From positions 248,001-312,000 of the forward strand of contig NZ_FPAF01000004.1 of NCBI RefSeq assembly GCF_900116295.1: a stretch of DNA of 64,000 bases. Reading direction: 5' to 3'. The notes under the pieces were generated by a model, which saw nothing but the letters and a program-made list of their open reading frames with translations, did no database searches and was not told the origin of the DNA. The stretch comes from Bacillus sp. 103mf (GTDB lineage: Bacteria; Bacillota; Bacilli; Bacillales; Bacillaceae_G). Positions 1 through 10,000 of the stretch are shown here, piece after piece. The stretch's first letter is position 1; every line of letters begins with the position of its first letter. The position numbers and the translations under genes were made by a program.

Positions 1-1
1 T

Positions 2-955
2 ATAGCAGCTATCGGGGGCGCTATTACTGGCTGGGTCTCATGGAAACTAAACAATCCTTATATATGGATTTTAATTGGAAGAATAATTCAAGGGATTGGC
101 TCGGCCGGGGCAATGCCTGTTGTTATTCCTTGTGTAGGTGATATGTTTCAAGATGAAGAACAAGTTAGTTCTGGTCTAGGACTAGTAGAAACATCAAATA
201 CATTAGGGAAAGTTTTAAGTCCGATTTTAGGCTCCTTATTAGCTTCATTTATCTGGTTTCTTCCTTTTTGGTTTATCCCTATTTTGTGTATAGTCTCAAT
301 TATATTAATTATGTTTCTTGTTAAACCACCGAATTCAACTAAGGAAGCGCCTCCATTAAAAGTCTTCCTACAAAATGTAAAAGATATCTTAATGGAAAAA
401 GGGCGTTGGCTTCTTCCTACTTTTTTGCTAGGTGGAATCATTATGTTTATTTTATTCGGTATTCTTTTTTATTTGTCCTCAATTTTAGAAAAACGATATC
501 ACTTAGAAGGTGTTTGGAAAGGTCTTGTGCTAGCAATCCCTTTAGCTTCTCTCTCCCTTACTTCTTATATAACTGGAAAGAAGATTGGAGATAAAAAGGG
601 AGTTATGAAATGGTGTATATGTGCTGGGTTTCTCATATTAGGAATAACGTTAACGATTCCGATATTCTTTAAAAATATTTATATTATTATCATTAGTCTT
701 GTGATAAGTGGAATTGGAATCGGAGTGGCTCTTCCAAGCTTAGACGCTTTAGTAACGGAAGGTGTACAAAAAGAACAAAGGGGGTCTATCACATCTCTTT
801 ATAGCTCTATGCGTTTTGTTGGTGTAGCAGCTGGTCCGCCTTTATTTGCTTTATTAATGAAGGGACCGGATAATTATATCTTTTACCTTTCCATTTCTCT
901 TGCTCTTTTGGGAGCTATATTGGCTCTTAAATTTATTAGACCCAAAGATAATTAA
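2..955 (+). CDS. MFS multidrug-type exporter, 5' end outside window
   Basis: The reading frame is open from base 2, so only the C-terminal part of a major facilitator superfamily transporter is present. The visible part begins in a membrane helix and contains the GRIIQGIGSAGAMPVV segment, the kind of motif seen in drug/H+ antiporters of the DHA families. Eight or more hydrophobic helices follow and the protein ends in a short basic tail. The likely role is proton-driven efflux of a small molecule at the cytoplasmic membrane; the substrate cannot be read from sequence. A strong hairpin follows the stop, so it is probably the last gene of its transcript. Confidence 0.85.
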   Translation: MAAIGGAITGWVSWKLNNPYIWILIGRIIQGIGSAGAMPVVIPCVGDMFQDEEQVSSGLGLVETSNTLGKVLSPILGSLLASFIWFLPFWFIPILCIVSIILIMFLVKPPNSTKEAPPLKVFLQNVKDILMEKGRWLLPTFLLGGIIMFILFGILFYLSSILEKRYHLEGVWKGLVLAIPLASLSLTSYITGKKIGDKKGVMKWCICAGFLILGITLTIPIFFKNIYIIIISLVISGIGIGVALPSLDALVTEGVQKEQRGSITSLYSSMRFVGVAAGPPLFALLMKGPDNYIFYLSISLALLGAILALKFIRPKDN

Positions 956-1000
956 ATCAACAAGGCTCTATTTTATAGCAGAGCCTTGTTGATTTCTTTT
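955..1000. terminator. Bidirectional intrinsic terminator
   Basis: A 15-bp inverted repeat (955-969 with 980-994) encloses a 10-base loop and is followed by a T-rich tract on the plus strand; an A-rich stretch on the left gives a T-rich tail on the minus strand. It lies between two convergent genes. Confidence 0.85.
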
Positions 1001-1007
1001 ATGTTGT

Positions 1008-1895
1008 TTAATTCATTTTCGTTTCCAAAGCAGACCAATGTGCCGGGCGAGAGAGCGAGTTAGGTAATTTTGTACGCGCATCTCCCTTCGCTGAGTTAAT
1101 CTGAACTTGAGTAAGAAAAATACTCTCTGTGAGATCTGCTCCTCTAAGATCAGCATCTCGTAAATCAGCACCGATCAGGTCTGCCGCTCGCATATCTGCA
1201 CCGCGAAGGTTAGCAGCAATTAGGTATGCTCCTCTTAAGTTAGCTCCTCTAAGATCTGCTCCTTTAAGATTGGCCCCCATAAGATTAGCACTTCGATAAT
1301 TGATTCTCTTGCTTTTTTGAGAACCCTTACGCTGACGATTTGATTCTATCCACACGAGTTCACTTGTCTTTAAAAGTAAATCATTTACATACGCTCGGTG
1401 TGATGGAACATCTAGTTCTATGAGTAAATCAGGACTAAGTTGCGAAAGTCGTTCCATTTCATCAAGTGCGCGCCTCAGTTCTCTGTGAATCGGACGAGTC
1501 GCTTTCAACGTCAAGGCTTCCGTCAAATATGAGAGCATTTCATGAAGTTGCTGCATAATTGGGAACACATCGAACATTTTCTTTGCCGTTTCTGGACCTT
1601 CTTTCCAATCGACTCCTTCAAAAGTTACTTGCGAAACCTTTTGCCCTGCACCGAAGCATTCAAAAACAGTACACCCTTTAAACCCCTGTTGTCTAAGATT
1701 CTTATGAATGCCGCACCGAAAGTCCAATTGGAGATTTTTACATGGTGTTCCGCCGTCTTTATCAATTGCGAAATCTGCTGAAGCTGCAAAAGGTAGTGCA
1801 ACGCAACATAAGCCGAAGCAGTTCTCGCAGTCGGCACGCAAACTATTAAAACTAGTATCGCGCTTTATATTTGGATCATTATGTTTCTCAAACAA
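1008..1895 (-). CDS. Pentapeptide-repeat protein with N-terminal cysteine cluster
   Basis: Residues about 200-260 form a run of A(D/N)Lxx pentapeptide repeats, which fold as a right-handed beta-helix. The N-terminal part holds a conspicuous cysteine cluster (CENCFGLCC near residue 25, then further Cys at CKN, CGIH and CTVFECFG), suggesting metal binding. The middle part is helical. An in-frame ATG at 1904 directly abuts the AAAGGAG ribosome binding site (1905-1911), which is too close for initiation; the TTG at 1895 has nine bases of spacing and is preferred. No signal peptide is visible. Function is unknown; some pentapeptide proteins protect DNA gyrase, but nothing here shows that. Confidence 0.8.
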   Translation of the reverse strand: MFEKHNDPNIKRDTSFNSLRADCENCFGLCCVALPFAASADFAIDKDGGTPCKNLQLDFRCGIHKNLRQQGFKGCTVFECFGAGQKVSQVTFEGVDWKEGPETAKKMFDVFPIMQQLHEMLSYLTEALTLKATRPIHRELRRALDEMERLSQLSPDLLIELDVPSHRAYVNDLLLKTSELVWIESNRQRKGSQKSKRINYRSANLMGANLKGADLRGANLRGAYLIAANLRGADMRAADLIGADLRDADLRGADLTESIFLTQVQINSAKGDARTKLPNSLSRPAHWSALETKMN

Positions 1896-2049
1896 TATGT
1901 GCATCTCCTTTGTTTCCGTATTCCTTACATGAATGAATATATAATTTGTTGCTTCATTTGTTAGAAAAAACGGTTATGCTATAAAAATCAAAATCTATTC
2001 TTTATTAAATAAAAGATTTCAACTGCCTAATTTATAATCTCTAAACTTA

Positions 2050-2568
2050 TTACCATCCTAATCGATTGCGAAGAGAAGTAATGTGGGCAGTATGATGGCG
2101 ACCGTGCCATGCATAAAGCCCAATCGTTACACCTAATTTATTAGATCCTGACTCAGGATGATGGAACGTCTTTTCAAAATCACTAGGTTTCATCGATCTC
2201 AGCAAAGTAACCCATCTTCTATGTAATGATTCTAAAATTGCTAAAGATACATCTACCGGAAGCTCAGAATCAGGAAGATCTGCCCATTTCTCTTCCATAT
2301 ATGGTTTAATCGTAGGATTGTTTTCTGTCAGTGCTAATTTAAAACGAATATAACTATTCATATGACTATCTGCAATATGATGAACAACTTGGCGCACTGT
2401 CCATCCTCCAGGACGATATGGCATATCTAGCTGATTTTTATCTAATTCTTTTATTGCTTGTGTTAATTCAGTAGGAAGGTTTTCAATTTGTTTTATCCAA
2501 TTTTCTATTGTATCTTGCGTAATATTTTCTTCATAAGTGAAATGGCCAATCGGATAACGTAAGTCCAT
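2050..2568 (-). CDS. DinB/YfiT-type metal-dependent protein (putative bacillithiol transferase)
   Basis: A 172-residue protein that reads as a DinB-like four-helix bundle of the YfiT group. Likely metal ligands are histidines in VVHHIADSH (residues 61-69) and in [11 protein letters not shown] (153-163). Known relatives are thought to transfer bacillithiol to electrophiles or act as hydrolases. A longer frame opens at 2616, but the GGAGAA site (2579-2584) fits the ATG at 2568, and this start also removes an overlap with the upstream GNAT gene. The two genes lie 25 bases apart in the same direction, probably one transcript. Confidence 0.88.
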   Translation of the reverse strand: MDLRYPIGHFTYEENITQDTIENWIKQIENLPTELTQAIKELDKNQLDMPYRPGGWTVRQVVHHIADSHMNSYIRFKLALTENNPTIKPYMEEKWADLPDSELPVDVSLAILESLHRRWVTLLRSMKPSDFEKTFHHPESGSNKLGVTIGLYAWHGRHHTAHITSLRNRLGW

Positions 2569-2593
2569 AATTGTATTGTTCTCCTTTTTTGTT

Positions 2594-3094
2594 TTAGTTA
2601 GTATGTCTCCAAACATAATGGATAAAATCAGTTTGAGCTACGTTTTCATCAATTGAGCTACGTGAAAAATTGCTCTTCTCTAATACTTTTTGAGAAGCAA
2701 TATTATCAGTTGTTGTTTTTGCATGAATTTCAGTAACGTGATAGTTTGCAGCTTCAGCTAAAAGGAGTTTTACACCTTTAGTGGCAATACCTCTTCTGGC
2801 ATATTTTTCTCCTATTCTATATCCAAGATACCCCAATTCTTTATCTTTCTCAATGTCTACTAAATTCATTCGTCCAACAATTGTTCCTTCATGATTTTTT
2901 ATGAGATGAAAATATGAAATACATTCAAATTGCTCTTGTAATAATTCATAAAATATCTTTTGAAACATTTCAAATGTATAGTAATCCTCACCGCGGCTTG
3001 GTACCGTCTTTTCGAAGAACGTCCTGTTACTACATTCAAAAACAAACAATTCCTCTGCGTCTCCTGCCCTTAATTTTTCTAAATAGAGTTCCAT
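2594..3094 (-). CDS. GNAT N-acetyltransferase (RimJ/RimL type)
   Basis: A 166-residue protein with the GNAT fold. The acetyl-CoA binding motif A reads [20 protein letters not shown] (Q/RxxGxG/A-like), followed by [19 protein letters not shown], typical of the RimJ/RimL branch that acetylates protein N-termini or small amines. Length fits the family. It lies directly upstream of the DinB/YfiT gene and is probably cotranscribed with it. The substrate cannot be predicted. Confidence 0.88.
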   Translation of the reverse strand: MELYLEKLRAGDAEELFVFECSNRTFFEKTVPSRGEDYYTFEMFQKIFYELLQEQFECISYFHLIKNHEGTIVGRMNLVDIEKDKELGYLGYRIGEKYARRGIATKGVKLLLAEAANYHVTEIHAKTTTDNIASQKVLEKSNFSRSSIDENVAQTDFIHYVWRHTN

Positions 3095-3172
3095 ACGCTA
3101 ACCATTCCTTTTCAAAAATTTATCAACTATATACATTTTGCTATTTTGTCATAAAATCCTGCTGGGGAACGA

Positions 3173-4492
3173 CTATTTTCTTCGGCTCGTAAATACAGCA
3201 AACAATACTTTTGGATGAAAAAGGTGTAATGGGCTACGTATGAGATTCATAACTCGTACTAATCGAATATAAATTTCTGAATTGCTTGCGGAAAGTTGAT
3301 ATATTTTTTTCGTATACCACTGTTGAAATGGCTGCATAAAAGGTTTAGCTCCTCTAATCTTAGGATGACGAAGTGATTCTGTAGTCGTCATTTCCCACGG
3401 CGTTGCAATAATCTTGGCTATTCGCTTATAAAATTTTCTAGTGAATCCTTTTTCTAGCGGACTGCCTTTCTGCAGGCATCGCTGCAATTCTTCTGCTTCC
3501 ATCGCCGCGACAGAAATTCCTTGTCCAAACACAGGGTCAAAACGGCAATGAGCATCTCCAATTACTAAGAAACCTTCTGGTATATTTCTCGTTAAATCAA
3601 AACGCCGCCGCACTTGGTAAGGAATCTTATGTATTTTTATATCTGTAATCGATTCTGTTTTTGTAAGAAAACCAAGTACATCTGGAATAGGTAACTTATG
3701 AGCAAAGACAAGAAATTCTTTGTCAGTTTGTGGTGCATGCTCATCGGCATAACCACTAAACGTTATAAAATAACGATTGTCTTCAACGGTTTGAATAAAT
3801 GCACCATAAGGGTTTTCAGGGAAACTAGGGGAAACAAGTAAATTACACCAATCAAGACGTTCTTTCTGTTTTAAACAAACTAATTTAGTCGCATAAAATA
3901 ACTGGATCCTTACTTTTTCTTCTGTCACTTCTATACCATGTATTTGTAACCAATCTATATTTTTAGAACCAAATCCGCTTGCATCAACGACTACATCTGC
4001 ATGAACTTCCTCTTCTTTTCCTGTTTTCAAACATTGTATTTTTACTCCGACAATTTTGTTTTGCTGCTGATCTATTAGCAACTGCTTCACTTTTGTTTCA
4101 TATTTCGTGCTAATATTAGAAACTTGATTGATCCGCTTTTGCAAATGCCACTCGAGCATAGGACGACTCTGTTGGACCATTTTCAATTCTCCAACAAAAG
4201 GTTGCTTCCATAAACCAAAATGATGCCACCTTAAATCTCCTGTAAAGTTATTTACAATACCTCCATCTTCAATTAATTGCTCCGTAATGCCAGGAAATAA
4301 TCTTTCAATTGCTTCTTCTCCACCTTTTAACAACACATGGGGATGATAACTTTGTGGAATCTTCTTTCTAGGTGCCTTTTCTGTCCATTCTTCGCCCATT
4401 TCTAAAACGATGACTTGCTGAAAAGAATGAGATAAAGCCTTTGCAGCAAGTTTTCCAGCAATGCTTCCTCCAATTACAATTGCAATCTCCAA
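3173..4492 (-). CDS. FAD-dependent oxidoreductase (halogenase/monooxygenase-like)
   Basis: A 439-residue flavoprotein. The N-terminus holds the dinucleotide-binding fingerprint VIGGSIAGKLAA (residues 6-17), and the late motif GDAHCRFDPVFGQGIS matches the GD segment contacting FAD ribose in aromatic hydroxylases and flavin halogenases. The start is TTG at 4492, with a GGGGGG ribosome binding site (4501-4506) seven bases upstream. It may oxidise a small lipid or secondary metabolite; the substrate is unknown. It appears monocistronic, with a gap of nearly 300 bases to the upstream uppP group and 80 bases to the downstream GNAT gene. Confidence 0.82.
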   Translation of the reverse strand: MEIAIVIGGSIAGKLAAKALSHSFQQVIVLEMGEEWTEKAPRKKIPQSYHPHVLLKGGEEAIERLFPGITEQLIEDGGIVNNFTGDLRWHHFGLWKQPFVGELKMVQQSRPMLEWHLQKRINQVSNISTKYETKVKQLLIDQQQNKIVGVKIQCLKTGKEEEVHADVVVDASGFGSKNIDWLQIHGIEVTEEKVRIQLFYATKLVCLKQKERLDWCNLLVSPSFPENPYGAFIQTVEDNRYFITFSGYADEHAPQTDKEFLVFAHKLPIPDVLGFLTKTESITDIKIHKIPYQVRRRFDLTRNIPEGFLVIGDAHCRFDPVFGQGISVAAMEAEELQRCLQKGSPLEKGFTRKFYKRIAKIIATPWEMTTTESLRHPKIRGAKPFMQPFQQWYTKKIYQLSASNSEIYIRLVRVMNLIRSPLHLFHPKVLFAVFTSRRK

Positions 4493-4623
4493 TACATTAC
4501 CCCCCTGAATTTTCTACCTATTTTACTATTCATGCAACATCTCTTGAACAATACAACTTATGACAAACTAAAAAAACCCTGTATCATAACTCTAATACAA
4601 GATTTTGATTTTTAGCGATGATT

Positions 4624-4788
4624 TCATTCGTTTTTATCTTTCATAACAAGAACTGCATGTGTAAATAATCCACAAGCAATCCCGACAAAAATCCCAATGT
4701 TAGGCTTTTCTAATAAAGCTCCTCCAGCTAGCCCCAACATAAAAAATCCTCCATAAAATAATCCTACTGCTTGCTCATATTTTTTCAT
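4624..4788 (-). CDS. Small two-helix membrane protein
   Basis: A 54-residue protein with two hydrophobic segments (about residues 8-24 and 30-46) and a charged C-terminus ending KDKNE. A longer frame exists, but the clear AGGAGG site directly upstream of ATG 4788 fixes the start at MKKYEQ. It begins 11 bases after the uppP stop and is very probably cotranscribed with it. Function is unknown; it may be an accessory or stabilising membrane peptide. Confidence 0.75.
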   Translation of the reverse strand: MKKYEQAVGLFYGGFFMLGLAGGALLEKPNIGIFVGIACGLFTHAVLVMKDKNE

Positions 4789-4799
4789 GGTCTTCCTCC

Positions 4800-5579
4800 T
4801 TAAAATACACCAGTAAATTGTAAAGTAAGAATTAAAATGCCAAGAGCCCATACATAATACGCAAACGTTTTGAGAGAATGATGTTTTAAATATTGAATCA
4901 TCCAGGATACTGCAACATAGCCAAAGAACGCTGCAGATAGCGTACCAACGATAAGTGAAGTATTAGAAATTGCTTCTGCTTTCCCTTGAAAAACATCAAA
5001 TGACTGTAAGATGATTGCTCCAACAATTGCAGGTGTCGATAATAAAAATGAAAAATAAGCTGCTGTTTCACGGTCTAGCTTTCTCCATAACGCAGCAACA
5101 ATCGTCATCCCTGACCTTGAAATTGCTGGGAAAATCGCAACTGCTTGGAAAGAACCGATAATCAGTGCGTCTTTATATGTAATTTCGTCCATCTTTTTCC
5201 GACCGCTTTTTTGTTTCTCTGCTATATATAAAAACAAACCTGTCACCAAGAATTCCCATCCGATTGTAATACCTGTTTTTGAAATCTCTTCAAAGAAATC
5301 TTTAAACAATAAACCGATTACCACTGCAGGGATTGTTCCGATAATTAATAAATATGTTAATTTTGAGAACGGATTTTTAAGTAAATAAAGAAATTCTTTT
5401 TTATAATAAATAAAAACTGCTACTAACGTCCCTATATGAAGCATCGTATCTAAAAAAAGACCTGCCTCATCTAAACCAAAAAGGTGTCTCCCTAAATACA
5501 AATGACCAGTACTGCTAATTGGCAAAAATTCTGTTAATCCTTGGATAATTCCTAAAATAAAGGCTTCTAACCAATTCAT
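4800..5579 (-). CDS. uppP: Undecaprenyl-diphosphatase (BacA/UppP family)
   Basis: A 259-residue polytopic membrane enzyme that dephosphorylates undecaprenyl diphosphate to recycle the lipid carrier for wall synthesis. Both family signatures are visible: EFLPISSTGH (residues 17-26) and the downstream AISRSGMT motif with its conserved arginine. Overexpression of this family gives bacitracin resistance. The length is normal. B. cereus genomes usually encode several copies, and the isolated location fits an accessory one. The small membrane protein gene follows at 11 bases. Confidence 0.95.
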   Translation of the reverse strand: MNWLEAFILGIIQGLTEFLPISSTGHLYLGRHLFGLDEAGLFLDTMLHIGTLVAVFIYYKKEFLYLLKNPFSKLTYLLIIGTIPAVVIGLLFKDFFEEISKTGITIGWEFLVTGLFLYIAEKQKSGRKKMDEITYKDALIIGSFQAVAIFPAISRSGMTIVAALWRKLDRETAAYFSFLLSTPAIVGAIILQSFDVFQGKAEAISNTSLIVGTLSAAFFGYVAVSWMIQYLKHHSLKTFAYYVWALGILILTLQFTGVF

Positions 5580-5734
5580 GATTGTCTCCTTTCAAGTTTG
5601 CTTGTACCAGTATATGTTTGTATTTTTTTAGTTATGTGAAGTTATTCATTTTTAATAGATTCTCATATTGAATATAAGTATGGCGTTTCTTGGCAGCTAA
5701 ATCTTGCGAAAAACTAACTTTGTGAATAGACGCC

Positions 5735-5775
5735 AAATAAAATGACCTCAGCATAATGCTGAGGTCATTTTATTT
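5735..5775. terminator. Intrinsic terminator, perfect 20-bp inverted repeat
   Basis: The arms 5735-5754 and 5756-5775 are perfect complements rich in A/T at the base and GC in the middle (TGACCTCAGC). It lies just beyond the stop of the GIY-YIG gene on the minus strand and can work in both directions. Confidence 0.85.
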
Positions 5776-5785
5776 CCAGAATTTT

Positions 5786-6160
5786 TTATTTGAAAAATAC
5801 TTTGTCTACATTATATTTCGCTTGCAAATCATTAATAATATATGTTTCGTAAATTTCTCGTTCCATCGGATCTTCTACGATACATGCATCAATTCGATAT
5901 ACTTCATCTCTGTATGCCTTCACTGGTGAAACATTATCTTCAAAATGCTTTTTAATTCTTTGACGTAATTTACGTGCTTTTCCAACAAACAGAAGCTCAT
6001 CATTATTATTATAAAACATAAAAATGCCGCCTTTATCTCTTGGAATCAGGTGAAAATCAATAAATCCATTAATAGGAGTAATTATCGGCTCATCACCTTT
6101 AATTACTTGTTTGCGCTGTGTAATCGTAACGTCTGGTGTTGGCATCTCAATTTTGATCAC
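5786..6160 (-). CDS. GIY-YIG nuclease-like protein (UvrC N-domain-like)
   Basis: A 124-residue protein with a GIY-YIG domain in the C-terminal two thirds: GGIFMFYNNNDELLFVGKA corresponds to the GIY and YIG strands, followed by RKLRQRIKKHF and a late acidic segment. It resembles the isolated N-terminal nuclease domain of UvrC and is often named nucleotide excision repair endonuclease in this group. The start is GTG at 6160 with GGAC upstream. A truncated relative lies at 12052-12273. Confidence 0.82.
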   Translation of the reverse strand: MIKIEMPTPDVTITQRKQVIKGDEPIITPINGFIDFHLIPRDKGGIFMFYNNNDELLFVGKARKLRQRIKKHFEDNVSPVKAYRDEVYRIDACIVEDPMEREIYETYIINDLQAKYNVDKVFFK

Positions 6161-6255
6161 TATATGTCACGTCCTTTTTTTGTTGTAAAGGAAAATAGTA
6201 TCACAATTATGTAAAAAAAACCATTATAATGTTATCCCATGTATATATAATATAT

Positions 6256-6301
6256 GTGAGTTTTCATTGAAAAGAGCTCTCTCTTTTCAATGAAAACTCA
6301 C
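6256..6301. repeat. Perfect 21-bp inverted repeat with 4-base loop
   Basis: The arms 6256-6276 and 6281-6301 are perfect complements around CTCT. It lies in the promoter-side gap of the GIY-YIG gene. The arms lack a GC-rich core and a T tract, so it may be a regulatory or repeat element rather than a terminator. Confidence 0.6.
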
Positions 6302-6409
6302 GAATTATTTGATGAATAGAATCTCCGGTCTCAGAAACATTCATTTTAGTATCTCTTAAAAACACCAGGTTAATTTTGAGGGACAGATTTACTGCCCCAT
6401 ATTGTTTAC

Positions 6410-6535
6410 TTATTTTGATTTTTTTTGAGCTCTTAATGCTATTTTTTCAAGTCCATTTTCTCCTGCGAATTCTACATCTGCTTTTGGTAGAGCATTTTTA
6501 TTATTCTTAAATTGATTATTCTTATTTTTAACCAT
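6410..6535 (-). CDS. Small basic protein, 41 residues
   Basis: A short frame starting at ATG 6535 with a GGGTGG ribosome binding site seven to eight bases upstream. It encodes an Asn/Lys-rich peptide beginning MVKNKNNQFKNNKNALPKAD and ending in basic residues. Composition is reminiscent of minor small spore proteins, but no family is recognised. It is the only coding candidate in the 660-base gap between the GIY-YIG gene and proA; the rest of that gap shows only the inverted repeat at 6256-6301. Confidence 0.5.
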   Translation of the reverse strand: MVKNKNNQFKNNKNALPKADVEFAGENGLEKIALRAQKKSK

Positions 6536-6822
6536 TTTTTCACCACCCTTGTAGTTTGATTTAATTATTCCTTCAAGGATGCCAACCATAATAAATACGC
6601 TATATAAAGATCGCGGAGTAATATTTTTTCATTATCGGCACCCACGATTTTAGTTTGCTTTCTTTTTTTATAGGCTATGCGATTTGATTTTCTTCTTTAA
6701 CTAAACTCATCCATTCGCTCAATAAGAAATTGAATACAAAGCGACTGTAACCAAATTCTCACCAGATGCCGCAGGTCCCATCTCATAAAATAAAAGGGGC
6801 TTTGCATCTGTCCTTCTACTTC

Positions 6823-8070
6823 TTATCCCCGAATCTGCCCATTCCCACGAATCACATATTTTGTGGAAGTCAAGGCAGATAGCCCCATCGGTCCCCGCGC
6901 GTGTAGCTTTTGCGTGCTGATGCCGATTTCTGCGCCGAAGCCAAATTCAAAGCCGTCAGTAAAGCGGGTCGAAGCATTATGGTAGAGCGCCGCGGCATCG
7001 ACGGACGTGAAAAACTTGCTGACGTTTTCCTCGTTCTCTGTAATGATCGCTTCGGAATGCATGGAGCCATAAGCATTGATGTGGCAAATCGCTTCTTCAA
7101 CAGAGGAAACGATTCTGACTGCCAGCGTAAGAGACAAAAACTCTGTTTCCCAGTCTTCTTCTGAAGCGGGTACAAGAGAAGAATCAATTGCCAATGCTTT
7201 CTTATCTCCGCGCAGCTCCACTCCTCTTTCCTTCAAGAAAGAAAACAGCTCGGTACCGAATCGCTGTGCCCAATTCTCATGAAGTATAATTGTTTCAATA
7301 GCATTGCATACAGACGGACGCTGTGTTTTGGCGTTTACGATAATATCGAATGCCATCTGTTTATCCGCTGTTTCATCAATGAAAATGTGACAATTTCCCG
7401 CACCTGTTTCTAATACAGGAACAGACGCTTCTCTCACTACAGTATCTATCAACTGCTTGCCACCTCTTGGAATAAGAACATCCAAGTACTCGTTCAATGT
7501 GAACAGCTGCTTTGCGTTGTCTCGTGAATTGTCTTCAATGAGCTGTACGCTTTCTGAAGGCAAGCTCGTTTGTTTGAGCGCACGATGAATGACAGCGACG
7601 ATGGCTTTGTTGGAATAAGAGGCGGAAGAACTACCACGCAAGATCACTGCGTTGCCTGTTTTCAAGCAAATTGTGGCCGCATCCACCGTCACGTTCGGCC
7701 GCGCCTCGTAAATCATCCCGACAACACCGAGCGGCACGCGCATCTCCCGAATAGACAATCCATTCGGCCGTTCCCATGCAGCTACACATTCTCCGACAGG
7801 GTCATGCAAATCAATCAGCTGCCGGATACCCTCTGTCATATCAATAATGCGCTGTTCATTCAGCATGAGGCGGTCGAGGAGAGAGGCAGACATTCCTTTT
7901 GCTTTACCTTGTTCGATATCCCGTTTGTTCTCCTCCAAAATATAAGGTGTCTCTATTATCAATTGCTCAGCGACAGCCGCCAGTGCCTTATTTTTTTCAT
8001 TAGTCGATTTAGCCACAAGCCCTCCCGCAATCTTCTTCGCTATTTGTCCCTTTGCCAACACTTCATTCAT
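6823..8070 (-). CDS. proA: Gamma-glutamyl phosphate reductase
   Basis: A 415-residue enzyme that reduces gamma-glutamyl phosphate with NADPH to glutamate semialdehyde, the second step of proline synthesis. The aldehyde-dehydrogenase-like catalytic cysteine is C255 in [10 protein letters not shown]. The C-terminal [20 protein letters not shown] is characteristic. Length is normal. It follows proB by about 190 bases in the same direction and shares its T-box control. The coding sequence is visibly GC-richer than the surrounding genes. Confidence 0.96.
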   Translation of the reverse strand: MNEVLAKGQIAKKIAGGLVAKSTNEKNKALAAVAEQLIIETPYILEENKRDIEQGKAKGMSASLLDRLMLNEQRIIDMTEGIRQLIDLHDPVGECVAAWERPNGLSIREMRVPLGVVGMIYEARPNVTVDAATICLKTGNAVILRGSSSASYSNKAIVAVIHRALKQTSLPSESVQLIEDNSRDNAKQLFTLNEYLDVLIPRGGKQLIDTVVREASVPVLETGAGNCHIFIDETADKQMAFDIIVNAKTQRPSVCNAIETIILHENWAQRFGTELFSFLKERGVELRGDKKALAIDSSLVPASEEDWETEFLSLTLAVRIVSSVEEAICHINAYGSMHSEAIITENEENVSKFFTSVDAAALYHNASTRFTDGFEFGFGAEIGISTQKLHARGPMGLSALTSTKYVIRGNGQIRG

Positions 8071-8260
8071 TTTCGTTTCCTCCTTTTAAAAATTAAAAAG
8101 TATAAAATTTGAGACGTGGCCAACTAGGCACTACCACCCAAGACTCTCCTGCATAGATATTAGTTGAATCAATCTGACGCTTAGAGCGAGAAAAGACAAA
8201 CAGCATCTTCTAGGACGGAGGAGCCTGTGTTCTTCACTTGAACGAGCCATTTCTCTATTT

Positions 8261-9364
8261 TTAAAATAAAACCCAATTATCCCTATGAATGACCTCATAG
8301 CTATGCCTTTCGCCTCGCACTTGAATGTCGTGGCTCTGCATACCTTTTAGCTCCTGCAATTCCTCTGCACTATATCTGCACTGTCCTTTCCCTATCACCC
8401 GTCCTTGCTCTGTGATGACCTCCACGACTTCGCCGGCTTGAAAGATCCCAAACACACCGGTAACACCGGCAGGCAGAAGACTTTTTCCACGCTGAATGAT
8501 GGCAGCGGCTGCTCCGGCATCCACTTCGATTTGTCCGCTGACAAGCGAATGCAGCGCGATCCATTGCTTGTTCATCTTAATCACTTTTTGAGGCGTATTG
8601 CCGATATACGTTCCATCACCTTTACCCTTCAAAACATCTAAAAGCTTCTCCTGTCCACGTCCTGTTCCGATGAATACACTCACACCGAGAGATAGTGCCG
8701 TCTTTGCCGCATCGATTTTCGATTTCATGCCGCCTGTACCAAGTTTTGAGCCAGCATCTCCAGCAAGAGAGGCGATTTCTTCCGTAACGGCAGGAAGAAA
8801 GTAATACTTTTTCGCGTCCGGATTTTTCTGGGGATTCTGGTCATACAAACCGTTCACATCCGTAAAAATTATGAGCATATCCGCCGAGACAAGCCCGCTT
8901 ACTAAAGCTGACAGCATGTCATTATCACCAAACGTCAGCTCCTCCAAAGAAATAGAATCGTTTTCATTGATTATAGGAAGAGCGGAGCGGTTTAGTAGCT
9001 CGGATAAAGTGGCGTAGGCATTACTATATTGTTCTTTTCTAGAAAAATCACTTCTTGTCAGCAGAAGCTGCGCGGTAACAATCCCATATTTGCGGAATTC
9101 CTCCGTATACGCCTGCATCAACAGACTTTGCCCGACAGCGGCGGCAGCCTGCTTCCCTTTAATTGTCACAGGCCGGCCGGGATACCCGAGAGCGGAAAAA
9201 CCTGCGGCGACGGCCCCAGATGTAATCAGCACGATTTCATGTCCTTCCTGCTTCAGTCGCGCCAAGGCGGCGACGTGATCTGAAAGCTGTTCGCCAGAGA
9301 TGCCGCCATGATTTGCTGCCAAGGAACTGCTTCCGATTTTTACGACAATTCGTTGTTTTTTCAC
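8261..9364 (-). CDS. proB: Glutamate 5-kinase with PUA domain
   Basis: A 367-residue enzyme that phosphorylates glutamate at the gamma-carboxyl, the first step of proline synthesis and usually feedback-inhibited by proline. The amino-acid kinase domain begins VVKIGSSSL (residues 7-15) and holds the NENDSI and FTDVNGLY motifs; a PUA domain occupies roughly residues 275-355. A longer frame opens at 9433, but the GTG at 9364 behind AGGAGG (about 9372-9377) is the correct start. It is expressed from the T-box leader upstream. Confidence 0.96.
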   Translation of the reverse strand: MKKQRIVVKIGSSSLAANHGGISGEQLSDHVAALARLKQEGHEIVLITSGAVAAGFSALGYPGRPVTIKGKQAAAAVGQSLLMQAYTEEFRKYGIVTAQLLLTRSDFSRKEQYSNAYATLSELLNRSALPIINENDSISLEELTFGDNDMLSALVSGLVSADMLIIFTDVNGLYDQNPQKNPDAKKYYFLPAVTEEIASLAGDAGSKLGTGGMKSKIDAAKTALSLGVSVFIGTGRGQEKLLDVLKGKGDGTYIGNTPQKVIKMNKQWIALHSLVSGQIEVDAGAAAAIIQRGKSLLPAGVTGVFGIFQAGEVVEVITEQGRVIGKGQCRYSAEELQELKGMQSHDIQVRGERHSYEVIHRDNWVLF

Positions 9365-9500
9365 TTTTGTACCTCCTAGTCTAAAATAAAAGTTTTTTGT
9401 AAATTGTGCTGCTTCTTTTTTCAAATGGAACAAACTATTCTTCTACCACGTGCAATTTGCACAAAGAATCCCTTACTAACTCGCAATAAGGAGCCAAATA

Positions 9501-9740
9501 AAAAAGACCGCTCCGCCCTTAAAAAAAGGACGAAACGGTCATTGTTCCGCGGTACCACCTTCATTGATATAAATCTATATCCGCTTGTCGCCTGTAACGC
9601 AGGCATACGCCTAAACTTTCGTTTAAGACTCAGGGATAGGTTCGATAATTTCTATACGAGGAATCTTTCAGCCTGCGGATTCCACTCTCTTGCGCAAGAA
9701 GACATATGTACTAGTTCCCTTCAACGATGTTCACTTTAAT
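9501..9740 (-). promoter_or_regulatory. T-box leader of proBA (candidate proline specifier) with terminator
   Basis: On the minus strand the conserved T-box core GGTGGTACCGCGG is present (9547-9559 region), preceded by a long stem I with an AGTA bulge and followed by a GC-rich hairpin (arms 9506-9520 and 9526-9540) with a T tract. Uncharged tRNA binding would disrupt the terminator and allow proBA expression. A CCU triplet (9638-9640) in GAACCUAUC is the best specifier candidate and would read as proline, consistent with the downstream genes. The specifier position is inferred by eye. Confidence 0.9.
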
Positions 9741-9748
9741 TTTTATAT

Positions 9749-9778
9749 AGTATGCAATATAACGCATTTTTATGTCAA
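9749..9778 (-). promoter_or_regulatory. Putative sigma-A promoter of the T-box/proBA transcript
   Basis: A perfect -35 TTGACA (9773-9778) is followed after 18 bases by CATACT (9749-9754), a four-of-six match to the -10 consensus. It sits at the expected distance upstream of the T-box stem I. Confidence 0.55.
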
Positions 9779-10000
9779 GAGATATTTTAGAAAACAAGGA
9801 AGATGACAAGTTTAATTCCTGTTAATAAGTGATTTCTATATATTTTTTGTATTGCAAAAAGTAATGTACTCTTTTAAAATGTTTTTTTATACAAATCTCG
9901 TTATAATGTTTATTTCTTCTGTACGAGATGTCATTATTTTTTCAGAATAATAATTTCAAACCAATAAAATGTATAATAAAAGGAGCAAGAGCGAGTTATT

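Noticed and set aside
2569-2616. N-terminal extension of the DinB/YfiT protein
   Set aside because: It would overlap the GNAT gene and lacks a ribosome binding site; ATG 2568 has one.
7570-8112. 180-codon plus-strand frame over proA
   Set aside because: Antisense shadow of proA caused by its higher GC; composition and lack of a ribosome binding site argue against coding.
9404-9739. 111-codon plus-strand frame
   Set aside because: Lies antisense to the proBA T-box leader and proB start; no family features.
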